From Thiohalocapsa sp. PB-PSB1 (GTDB lineage Bacteria > Pseudomonadota > Gammaproteobacteria > Chromatiales > Chromatiaceae): a DNA stretch of 64,000 nucleotides. Made by a program: the position numbers and the translations under genes. How positions within the stretch are numbered: the stretch's first letter is position 1; every line of letters starts with the position of its first letter. The stretch covers positions 2,914,001 through 2,978,000 of the forward strand of contig CP050890.1 of the NCBI GenBank assembly GCA_016745215.1. The letters run 5' to 3'. The notes below the pieces were generated by a model. The model searched no databases. It saw nothing but the letters and a program-made list of their open reading frames with translations, and had not been told where the DNA came from. Positions 17,227 through 24,911 of the stretch are shown here, one piece after another.

Positions 17227-17475
17227 TCATCGCGCTGGCATCATCGCCCCCTTGCCAAGCAGCTTTCCGTCAGGCCCCTTGCGCTTGCCGTAGTAGTCGA
17301 ATTCGCTGCCATGGAACAACTGCTTGGTGGTCTCGGCGAGATCGCCGGTGAAGCGCGGGTCCTGCGGGCGTTCGTGGCTGTTCATGAAGGCCGCGACGTC
17401 CCAGGCCTGCTGCTCGGTGAGGTCGATGTAGTTGCCGAGCGGCATGTTGGCCTTGAGGTAGGCGGCGGCGGTGTG
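17227..17475 (-). pseudogene. C-terminal fragment of a TsdA-like dihaem cytochrome c
   Basis: The frame reads LHTAAAYLKANMPLGNYIDL, TEQQAWDVAAFMNSHERPQD and ends GPDGKLLGKGAMMPAR. The MPLG methionine and WDVAAFMNSHERPQDPR wording fits the second haem domain of thiosulfate dehydrogenase (TsdA), a periplasmic enzyme that joins two thiosulfates to tetrathionate in purple sulfur bacteria. The CxxCH motifs and N-terminus are absent; the upstream end runs into a low-complexity repeat. A remnant, assigned by similarity of wording only. Confidence 0.6.
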
Positions 17476-17487
17476 GAGTCGGTATAG

Positions 17488-17705
17488 CGGTATGGGTATA
17501 GCGGTATGGAGCGGTATGGGATATAGCGGTAAGGTAGCGGTAGGAGCGGTATGGAGGAGCGGTATGAGACACCCATATAGTGTAGCGCCCTTATAGTGTA
17601 GCGATATGAGATACCCACATTTCGGCGGGGCGAAAAGTGGGTGTCCTTTTTGGGCTTTAAAAGTGGGTGTCCTTTTTGGGCTTTTTTGGGCTTGGTGTTT
17701 TTGGG
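17488..17705. repeat. Low-complexity repeats
   Basis: Three degenerate simple repeats in a row: GGTATAGCG/GGTATGGAGC units (17495-17560), TATAGTGTAGCG units (17575-17605) and AAAGTGGGTGTCCTTTTTGG copies (17633-17690) followed by GGGCTTTTTT. The complement of AAAGTGGGTGTCC recurs many times in the tandem array at 60381-60685. Confidence 0.7.
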
Positions 17706-17879
17706 CTTTTAGGTCTCAGCAAGCTGGTTGGGATACCCATCTATGATTCGAAGGCTACCGTTTTTGGTATGGCGAAAATTGATCAACCGATTGCGGGCCG
17801 TAAGATCAAGCAATCGCTTGCGCATGTCTTGAAGCGCTTTATGAGCCTGCGATTGTTGTGGACTTGATTCCTGATCCAT
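17706..17879 (-). pseudogene. N-terminal fragment of a DUF4011-type helicase
   Basis: From ATG 17879 the frame reads ALQDMRKRLLDLTARNRLIN then FRHTKNGSLRIIDGYPNQL. The RLLDLT.RNRL.NFRHT wording is characteristic of the DUF4011 domain that opens very large superfamily 1 helicase/nuclease proteins. Only about 57 residues remain before the low-complexity repeat. Some such proteins belong to defence islands, but nothing here shows function. Confidence 0.6.
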
Positions 17880-18056
17880 TAGTTGCCTCGTATGCCTAAC
17901 ACGCGCCTGATCGGCTTGTCCGGTCGAGGCGCTCGTTGTCGTCAGTGCGAATGCGCCCGGTCTGTGTCGGAGACTGAAAGAAATCTCGGGTCGTCGTCTC
18001 GCTCTATTCCAGCCAGGTTGCAGATCAAATGGCATAGGGCTTTGCTATTCGGGGGG

Positions 18057-18186
18057 GTCTTGTTCATAAGCTCGGCCAAGACTTAGGGTTAACCTCCAAC
18101 GCCACAGTATTTTAAATTTAAAACAAAGTTTTACGGAAAAGTCTTAAGCACATGCTGGTCAGTTGGTCGGGGTTATGAACAAGGCC
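18057..18186 (+). mobile_element. MITE family 2, copy A
   Basis: 130 bp with ends GGTCTTGTTCATAAGCTCGG and TTGGTCGGGGTTATGAACAAGGCC (imperfect inverted repeats) and a flanking duplication TCGGGGGG (18049-18056, 18187-18194). Related copies lie at 59811-59930 (complete) and 19387-19459 (half). No coding capacity. Confidence 0.85.
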
Positions 18187-18330
18187 TCGGGGGGCATTTC
18201 CGGCTACGTTCTTCGTCCCGAAGTAGAACCCAGCGCCGGCAAACAACATGGCGCGGCCAGAAATCAGCTTGGAAACTGCTCACTGTGGGTCATCGGGGTT
18301 CTCCAACTTCTCCGTCGGCGAATCCTCACC

Positions 18331-18600
18331 TCAAGCTTTCATGAGCTCTCGCTTGAGGATCTCGCTTGCTAGGTCCTTGATGGGTCTACGTTGCTTTTCG
18401 GCGCTTTGACGCAGGGCGAGGAAGCTCTGTCTATCTACCTCGATTTCAAAGTGCCGCCGCTCGATTGACACGTCCAAATCAACGGCCTCAAGGAATTCTT
18501 CGTAGTCAGCAAGACTATGAGTATCCCAGAACTCTGCTGCTTCATCTTCAGATGCGAACGCGTCCGGTAGTGAATCAACCTTTCTATCTGTGTCTTTCAT
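18331..18600 (-). CDS. BrnA/CopG-type antitoxin
   Basis: About 89 residues from ATG 18600 (ATG 18621 is also in frame). The acidic N-terminus SEDEAAEFWDTHSLADYEEF is typical of antitoxins paired with BrnT, and the C-terminal region FEIEVDRQSFLALRQSAEKQ forms an RHH-like segment. It overlaps the upstream toxin gene, so they are coupled. Partner and likely operon repressor of the BrnT-like toxin. Confidence 0.8.
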   Translation of the reverse strand: MKDTDRKVDSLPDAFASEDEAAEFWDTHSLADYEEFLEAVDLDVSIERRHFEIEVDRQSFLALRQSAEKQRRPIKDLASEILKRELMKA

Positions 18601-18871
18601 AGTACCTTCGCTCTGATTCATCCATATCCCGTGCGGAGATGGGTAGCGCCGTATTGTGCGCTTTTCCGATAAAGAACACGATCAGATAGCGTCCAGCGCG
18701 AGTTTGACCCATTGCCGAGTAGACGTTCTCACCTCGAACATGGCCCTTCGCAATCTTCCGCACGAGAGGTTGATATAGCACGACATCCTCGGCCTCGTCC
18801 ATTGATACGCTGTGCTTCGAGATCAGCTTCTCTACATAGCGCTCTTTCCAAATGATGTCGGTAATTCTCAC
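18584..18871 (-). CDS. BrnT-family ribonuclease toxin
   Basis: 95 residues: WKERYVEKLISKHSVSMDEA, GHVRGENVYSAMGQTRAGRY, LIVFFIGKAHNTALPISARD, ending MDESERRYYERHR. These match the BrnT/RelE-fold layout, with the conserved ISARDM..SERRYY end. First gene of a two-gene toxin-antitoxin operon. An attC-like site lies about 300 bp upstream, so the pair may be, or once have been, in an integron cassette. Confidence 0.85.
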   Translation of the reverse strand: MRITDIIWKERYVEKLISKHSVSMDEAEDVVLYQPLVRKIAKGHVRGENVYSAMGQTRAGRYLIVFFIGKAHNTALPISARDMDESERRYYERHR

Positions 18872-19165
18872 CCCTTCATATTCCCCTTGTTCGTGACTAC
18901 ATGCTGTCGTCTGTGCTGCGCTACTGCTCTTGTCGCGTACCTGACAGATGACACGAGTGCGATGTATGTCGCGGCAAACTGATCCAGTAGTTGACCGATA
19001 TCCTAACCTACGGTGTCGGAGCGTAGGTGTCCCGTGCCGCGCCTTTCGCTTGTTTCCGCGATCTCGCGAACGCTGCTAAGCTGGCCGATGTCGCTGCCCT
19101 GGCCAACGTCGCTGATGTCTATCTATCGGCTGATTCTACCACCAACACCAACCATGCAGGTAGGC

Positions 19166-19257
19166 ACCCAACGTTAAGGCTGGCCCGCCGCCCGTTGCTG
19201 CGCCGAAGCGAAGCGACGGCGCGGCAACGGGCGGTCGGGCCGAGCCGTTTGTTGGGC
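19166..19257. repeat. attC-like integron recombination site 3
   Basis: ACCCAAC (19166-19172) and GTTGGGC (19251-19257) are complementary 7-bp cores matching RYYYAAC/GTTRRRY. Between them GGCTGGCCCGCCGCCCGTTGC pairs with GCAACGGGCGG(T)CGGGCCGAGCC, leaving extra bases unpaired, with a variable terminal loop. Length 92 bp. The best attC match in the window. Confidence 0.75.
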
Positions 19258-19386
19258 ATCTTTCGCAGTAGCTTCGATTTCCCCACTAGTCTCCAGATAT
19301 TGGAACCATTTTCAGTATTGCGGTCCCTTCGTCGTTCTTCGTCGTTCGACATCCGCGCATTGTGGTCAAAATTAATTACAAGAGAC

Positions 19387-19459
19387 GGCCTTGTTCATAA
19401 CTCCGACCAACTGACGAGCGGGTGCGTGGGGCTTTTTCGTAAGACTTTGTTTTTAAAGT
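19387..19459 (-). mobile_element. MITE family 2, half copy
   Basis: GGCCTTGTTCATAACTCCGACCAACTGACG... matches one half of the family-2 MITE read on the minus strand, up to a TTTTTAAA stretch. The other half is missing; the IS200-type element begins at the break, so that insertion or a linked deletion removed it. Confidence 0.75.
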
Positions 19460-20102
19460 AAACATCCCCCGGCAAAGCCGGGGGCTTTGAATTCGTGAGC
19501 CGCTCAAAGCGGCGAAGGGGACGCTAACGCGGCCCTAAGTTAATGAGCCGCCTAAAGGCGGCGGGTCAGCTCCATAGCCGTAGCTGATCGAAGCGTTGAT
19601 CCTCGCGTTCCTGGTGCTGGATGTAGGCCCGGATCGTGGCCTCGTCTCGCCCAACCGTCGACACGAAGTAGCCGCGCGCCCAGAAATGCTGCCCGCTGAA
19701 ATTGCGCTTGCGCTCACCGTAGACGCGGCCCACATGGATGGCACTTTTCCCCTTGATGTAGCCCACAACCTGCGAGACCGCATGTTTCGGCGGAATCGAG
19801 ATCAGCATGTGCACATGGTCCGGCATCAGGTGGCCTTCCTCGATCCGGCTGTCCTTGTGCTGAGCAAGCTCATGAAACACTTCACCGAGGTGCTTCCGAA
19901 GCTGACCATATAGGACGCGACGGCGGCATTTCGGAATGAAAACAACGTGATAGTTGCACTCCCATTTGGAGTGGCTTAGGCTGGCAATCTTGTCCATCGG
20001 GACTCTCCACAGTCGTGTGCTTGGCGGCTCACGAACAGAGTGTCTCCGATGGACTCCCGGAAATGTCAAACTGCTACTGTCACCCCGGCAAAGCCGGGGG
20101 AT
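19458..20102 (-). mobile_element. IS200/IS605-type element
   Basis: A single Y1 transposase gene flanked by near-identical subterminal hairpins CCCCGGCAAAGCCGGGG (19460-19477 and 20083-20100). Additional hairpins (GAGCCGCTCAAAGCGGC and GAGCCGCCTAAAGGCGGC) lie between the left end and the gene. Hairpin ends without target duplication are characteristic of this group. Confidence 0.8.
19566..19997 (-). CDS. tnpA: IS200/IS605-family transposase TnpA
   Basis: 143 residues from ATG 19997 (MDKIASLSHSKWECNYHVVF). The HUH motif is HLMPDHVHMLI, the catalytic Tyr lies in GRDEATIRAYIQHQE, and GQHFWARGYFVSTVG is the conserved core. The enzyme cuts and rejoins single-stranded DNA at the hairpin ends. Intact, no TnpB partner. 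A normal length for the family. Confidence 0.95.
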   Translation of the reverse strand: MDKIASLSHSKWECNYHVVFIPKCRRRVLYGQLRKHLGEVFHELAQHKDSRIEEGHLMPDHVHMLISIPPKHAVSQVVGYIKGKSAIHVGRVYGERKRNFSGQHFWARGYFVSTVGRDEATIRAYIQHQEREDQRFDQLRLWS

Positions 20103-20669
20103 TACCTTTCTTATTTATGTCAAGCTTCAAATACAGATTTTTGTGAGGTTTTGTCGGTGCCGACGGAAATGTTGTTCAATATCGGTAAGTTCATCGTCTC
20201 GACCGCACATCCATGGCCAATCAGGTTGATTTGCGGTTGGTCGAGCGGACGATGCCGGTTGTATAGTCACTCAACATGATAACCAGATATGCCCTTTTGT
20301 TTTTGGTGCGTGAGTGCTGGCCCTAAACGAAAGGGACAGTTTTAATGTCACGTAAGAGGACTATAAGCACCGGATTGATGCGGGCATTCGCGCTTTGGGT
20401 GCCATGCATCAAAGGTCCCTGATGCCGAATCGGTGTACACTTCGCAGTTGGCCGTTAGGGTTGTCGGTTTGGCCCGCCCGCGGCTGCACACGATGCTCTC
20501 GGATCTCGGGCCTCGGGCACCAATGGTCAGCGGCGCGGGCCGGGGTCCGGGTTTATAACCGAAGCTATTTCCTCCTGACGGCTATCGACGTTGGGGCACC
20601 GACGTGCGGGCGTCGTGCTGTTGCACGACCCTCGTTCGCATGATCTATTGGTACGGAGCGAAACATCAG
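20103..20669. other. Intergenic region upstream of the broken pucC-like gene
   Basis: 567 bp with no supported gene. It presumably held the promoter of the pucC-like gene. I see no clear TGT-N12-ACA site, FNR-type box or attC-like structure. A GC-rich stretch with short inverted repeats lies at 20455-20560. Confidence 0.4.
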
Positions 20670-22317
20670 ATGAGCGGCGCTTCTCTCGAAGAAATCAAGC
20701 AGGCCTGGATACGTGAGGTTCTGCCCAAGATCCTTCCCTTTGCGGATGCGGCGACCAAGGAGCTGCCGCTGATGCGGTTGTTGCGGCTGTCGCTGTTCCA
20801 GGCGTCGGCTGGAATGATGATGGTGTTGCTGTATGGCACGATGAATCGCGTCATGGTTGTTGAAAAGGGCGTGCCGACCTGGCTGATTTCGCTGATGGTT
20901 GCATTGCCCGTGCTGTTCGCGCCGTTTCGGGCGCTGATCGGTTTCAAGTCGGATATTCACCGTTCAGCCTTCGGCTGGCGACGCGTGCCCTATATTTGGT
21001 TTGGCACGTTGATGCAGTTCGGAGGGCTCGCCATCATGCCCTTTACGTTGCTGCTGATGGCTGAGGGCGGCAGTCTGCCGACTTTCGCCATTTGGATTGC
21101 CGCCGGTTGTGCATTTCTCCTCGCCGGCGCAGGTTTGCATACCACGCAGACAGCGGGGCTGGCGTTGGCCACGGATCTGGCGACGGAGGAATCTCGTCCG
21201 CGTGTGGTGGCGTTGTTGTTTGTGGTGTTGCAGCTGAGCATGCTTGTCAGTGCGCTGATCTACGGTTGGCTGTTGACTGATTTCAACAGTATGCATCCGA
21301 ACCAGGCGAACCAGCGTTTGATTGGTGTGTTGCAGGGGGTCGCTCTAATCACGGTCGGTTTGAACCTGTTGGCGCTATGGAAACAGGAGGCGATCAATCA
21401 GGCGCGCGCGGAAAGGTCGATCGCGGATGCGGCGGCGAATGTGCCGCAGCCGAAATTCTTTAATACCTGGCATACTTTCATCAGTGCCGGTCATGCGACA
21501 CGATTGCTCATTGCCCTTGGCCTCGGAACCAACCCTTTCAAGGTGTTGATACGTGTACGACCGCAACCGCATGATTTTGCGGTGTTTGCTTTCCGACAAG
21601 CTGGCAAGCGGCTGCGGATGCCTGCGAGCCCTTGACGCTAAGAGACTGATTCATAATGTTGTTTTTACGCACCTTGAAAGGGCTGGCCTCGGAACCGCGG
21701 GTTTTACGATGCAGGAAATTCTGCTAGAGCCCTACGGTGGGCAGGTGCTGGGACTGACTGTGGCGCAGACGACACGACTAACCGCGATCTGGGCATTCGG
21801 CAGTCTCGCTGCTTTTGCGCTGGCCGCGCACATGCTGTCACATGGGAGCAATGCCTATCGGCTCGCCGTCTATGGCGCGTTAACCGGGGTATTTGCGTTC
21901 ATCGCCGTGATCGCCGCTGATCCGCTTGGTTCGTCATTGCTATTTCGCTTTGGCGCCATGTTGATCGGCTTCGGCGGCGGACTCTTTATGGTTGGTACCT
22001 TGACCGCCGCCATGGACATGGCTGCCGATGGCGGGCAGAGCGGGCTTGCGCTCGGTGCCTGGGGGGCGATTCAGGCCACATGCTATGGTATCTCGATAGG
22101 ACTTGGTGGCATCATCCGCGATGTGGTCATCGTGGCTGGACCCAGCACTGTTGTCGGGCTGGAGCTCGCCGGGCCGGTGCTGGGCTACGACTTCGTCTAT
22201 GTTTTGGAGATTCTGTTCCTGATTGCAGCGCTCATTACGATCATACCGCTGGCGATGCGCAAGGACAGTGGCAGATCGCGTCCATCTTCCAAATTTGGTA
22301 TCGCCGAGATGCCCTAG
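20670..22317 (+). pseudogene. PucC/LhaA-family light-harvesting assembly protein, disrupted by a MITE
   Basis: An MFS-type membrane protein with 12 predicted helices that helps assemble light-harvesting complexes. From ATG 20670 it reads IREVLPKILPFADAATKELP, FQASAGMMMVLLYGTMNRVM, FAPFRALIGFKSDIHRSAFG and GLHTTQTAGLALATDLA up to LLIALGLGT. A 154-bp MITE (21531-21684) with a 12-bp duplication interrupts there; the frame then resumes as GLGTAGFTMQEILLEPYGGQ through to SKFGIAEMP. Removing the insert and one duplication restores an intact ~493-residue protein, clearly paralogous to the gene at 38535-39989. Could be the former bch2/pucC of this cluster. No other damage, so the insertion is recent. 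Confidence 0.92.
21531..21684 (+). mobile_element. 154-bp MITE, family 1, copy B
   Basis: Ends AACCCTTTCAAGGTG and CACCTTGAAAGGGCT; 12-bp duplication GGCCTCGGAACC at 21519-21530 and 21685-21696. It introduces an in-frame stop into the pucC-like gene. 97 percent identical to copy A at 16805-16958, opposite orientation. Confidence 0.95.
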
Positions 22318-22403
22318 CCGATTGATCCTTTGGGGTTCTAAGCGCAATGGAAAGCGCCTTGGTTCCATCATTCCTAGCAAATTGCAGTAGAGAGGGGGTT
22401 ACC

Positions 22404-22613
22404 ATGTCCATGCCCAAGAACGTTGGAAGCCAAGACAGCACAGTTCGGCTGATCGTGGCTACGATTCTGATCATTCTCAGTTTTGTCGTTGCATCGACTT
22501 CCGCGAAGATTTTGTTCTCGGTCATCGCGTTGGTACTGCTGTTTACCAGCTATACTCGCACCTGTCCCGTGTATGTTGCGCTGAAGATCGATACCACATC
22601 TCCAGCCCCGTGA
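22404..22613 (+). CDS. DUF2892-type small membrane protein
   Basis: 69 residues from ATG 22404, with an AGAGGGGG ribosome site 5-12 bases upstream. The N-terminus MPKNVGSQDSTVRLIVATIL and two helices (LIVATILIILSFVVAST, ILFSVIALVLLFTSYTRTC), ending CPVYVALKIDT, match the YgaP-like DUF2892 family, whose members are often fused to or next to rhodanese domains. Function unknown. It follows the pucC-like gene by 86 bp on the same strand. Confidence 0.8.
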   Translation: MSMPKNVGSQDSTVRLIVATILIILSFVVASTSAKILFSVIALVLLFTSYTRTCPVYVALKIDTTSPAP

Positions 22614-22629
22614 GGGCACAAATCAAAAC

Positions 22630-22656
22630 AACGGCTTGCTTCGGTAGGCCGTTTTT
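22630..22656 (+). terminator. Probable rho-independent terminator
   Basis: AACGGC (22630-22635) pairs with GCCGTT (22648-22653), the loop contains CTTCGG, and a T-run follows. It would end transcription from the pucC-like/DUF2892 unit. Confidence 0.65.
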
Positions 22657-22920
22657 CGTTTGAGGGATCGGGGAAATCTTGGCAAGAATTTGGTCGCGAG
22701 CACTCGGCTCCGTGATCAATCAGTGTCCGGAGGTAGGCCCGGCTGTTTTTCTGCCTTCGATTAAGTGTGATTTTCTGGCCAAAAAATTTATTTATGCGAT
22801 TTGTTCGCGAGTCGTTTGCTGAAATTAGAGTGTAGGCGTTGAAGCACGCGCTATTGCTATGTTAGAAAAACCAAATTCTGACAGCAGACACATCGACAAC
22901 GCCGGAGGGGCTTCGAAATA

Positions 22921-23169
22921 ATGGCAATCCAAGTGTCAGATAAGACAAGACAAATCGTTTGCCGCGAACTGAAGGTCAATAGTTTTGCCGATCTCGTCGA
23001 CAGAGATTTTCAGGAGATTGACGAAAATCACGACGTGGATCGCAACAAAGTTGCTCGCTATGCTGATAGAAATCGCGGATCCGTGAGGCTAGATGCCGGT
23101 AAGTTTTACACCGCCAAGGAATACGAGCAACGAATTCGACGAGTAAAAAATATGAAGTTGCCTGGATAG
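22921..23169 (+). CDS. Hypothetical protein, first gene of a two-gene unit
   Basis: 82 residues, soluble, charged (KTRQIVCRELKVNSFADLVD, DVDRNKVARYADRNRGSVRL). A strong ribosome site GGAGGGG lies about 10 bases upstream. The composition resembles small regulatory or adaptor proteins, but I recognise no family. Six bases separate it from the next gene, so they form an operon. Confidence 0.65.
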   Translation: MAIQVSDKTRQIVCRELKVNSFADLVDRDFQEIDENHDVDRNKVARYADRNRGSVRLDAGKFYTAKEYEQRIRRVKNMKLPG

Positions 23170-23175
23170 GTAAAC

Positions 23176-23934
23176 ATGGATAACGACACGGGGAGCCAAG
23201 AAAGGCCGTATGTCAACGCCTTCACGGAACGAGACTGTGAGCAGTTTCGAGAACTTGCACTGCTGCATCGAGATGCGAAGGCACTCATTCTCTACTCTGA
23301 AGAAATCGATCCGGATTCCCGGTCAAATCTTCAGACGATAAAAGAGCTAAGGGATGCGCTCGATCACCTGATGCGCGTCATGCTTGCGCGAATGGCGCCC
23401 GAAGAAGGGCTAGACGGTGCCGATGACGGGTATTGTGAGAAGAATCTCCAGAAGGCCGTAGGTCATGTGTTTCGTGCGGCGTTCGATGCGCTTGATGGAA
23501 CTTTGCTATCGCTGCGCGAGCGCATTCGCGATACGTTGGAGGGCTACGAGGTTCAGGTGATAAGGGACGTCATTCCGGACTACTGGCAGCACAAGAAGGA
23601 GCTTGACAAGCTCACCGAAGCCGTAGCTAGTCATCGTGGCAGAATAGACGTTGGCAAAGATGTTGGGGAGACGCTGAACCGATACATCGACGATGTCGAG
23701 AAGTTCAAGGTCTTCCATAGAACCCTGCTGGATGCAGGCCCCACTCTCGATGAATGCCAACGCAAGTATAAAAATCAGAACACTGCGGTGTTTTGGCGGA
23801 ATCTAGCAGCAGGGGTTATCGCAGCGATACTCGGTGGTCTTGTCGTTCTAGGAGTTCAGCGCTTCAACAGCGCGACGCCTGAGAGCGTGCACCAGCCAGC
23901 TGACCGCGGCGTGCCAGCGCCACCAGCGGATTGA
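23176..23934 (+). CDS. Hypothetical tail-anchored-like protein
   Basis: 252 residues, not recognised. A mostly helical, charged cytoplasmic part (residues 1-200, e.g. FRELALLHRDAKALILYSEE, TIKELRDALDHLMRVMLARM, HKKELDKLTEAVASHRGRID) is followed by one membrane helix near 211-230 (NLAAGVIAAILGGLVVLGVQ) and a short Pro/Ala-rich tail. The layout suggests a soluble sensor or scaffold anchored by its C-terminus. Transcribed with the 82-residue gene before it; lies between the damaged pucC paralogue and bchP. Confidence 0.65.
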   Translation: MDNDTGSQERPYVNAFTERDCEQFRELALLHRDAKALILYSEEIDPDSRSNLQTIKELRDALDHLMRVMLARMAPEEGLDGADDGYCEKNLQKAVGHVFRAAFDALDGTLLSLRERIRDTLEGYEVQVIRDVIPDYWQHKKELDKLTEAVASHRGRIDVGKDVGETLNRYIDDVEKFKVFHRTLLDAGPTLDECQRKYKNQNTAVFWRNLAAGVIAAILGGLVVLGVQRFNSATPESVHQPADRGVPAPPAD

Positions 23935-23937
23935 CAC

Positions 23938-24911
23938 GGATCATGCATAGACGTTGATTGATGGAACGCGCTTTAGCCAATTCTCACGTTTAGCGCCTAT
24001 AGGTCACAATGCGCTAAACAGGCTCGCGTGGCCCGTGCTGGCGCTGGGCGTTTGGTCGAGGGGGGTCGGTAACAGCCTCGATCCAGACTACAGTTAGCGA
24101 TTGCGTAAATGCGCGCCGTTCGGCGGAAATTTCCCCCTTTGTTTTCCTACGCCTGCACCGCTTCCGACTCCCGCTCCTTATCCAGCCGACATCTTCACAG
24201 GGCCTTCAGCCCAGCCCCATCGTCGAAGCGAGCAGGCCCGCCGCTTCCTTAATCTCGATCCTTAATCCCGGTCTGGTGTTGCAGCGCGCGGCGTATGATT
24301 TCCGCCTCGAGTCGCGGGATCAGGGCTAGGTCATAACAGATGATCGCGTCGCCGTCGGAGCCGGGTGCACCGTTAGCACACTCAAATCCAACTTGGGACG
24401 CATCTTCCTGGCCAAGATTCTCTTAACCCACTGACCTAAGTGGCATAAAATACAATTCACAATTTCACGCGGGTTGGCTACGGCGAGCACTGATGTCTAA
24501 GCCATCGAGCCCGTCATTCGGCGGCGATTAGACCCTGCAAATCGGGCGGCATGACTGCCCGCGCGATCCCAGCGTCAGATACAAAGGCGACCGTGCCGAC
24601 CATATCCCCAGCCGCCAGCTTTTGGTTGGCAATGTTTTCCGGGCAATTTCTTCGCTGCTGAAAGCGCCGAAACACGCGGACTTCCCAGAGCTGACTCCTC
24701 GAGAACGACAAAAACAGTCTTGCTGCGTAGGCCTGTTCGCCTGCTGCGCCCGGGTCGTCTTGCATGACTGATCCGGGCAGCCCAGATTTCATCCTGGGTG
24801 CATGGATGAACGTTCTACGAAGGCAGTACCCTGATGACGGGATCGAGAATCTCCGCCACGGAGACATGCATTGCTGGATGGAGTGTTTCCGTCGGCGGAT
24901 TTGTTGCGGGC
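23938..24911. other. Long gap with decayed sequence
   Basis: About 970 bp downstream of bchP without a well-supported gene. Apart from a possible regulator remnant (24246-24360), a minus-strand frame ending at 24514 with an internal start near 24764 encodes about 82 residues (ANQKLAAGDMVGTVAFVSDA); I do not recognise it and its start is uncertain. Confidence 0.4.
24246..24360 (-). pseudogene. Possible Fis/NtrC-type helix-turn-helix remnant
   Basis: On the minus strand the sequence AIICYDLALIPRLEAEIIRR-ALQH resembles the start of the C-terminal DNA-binding domain of NtrC-type regulators (LERELIRRALEHTGGN). It stops at TAA after TGIKDRD and the recognition helix is not visible in the same frame. 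Short and weak; listed only because the wording is suggestive. Confidence 0.25.
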
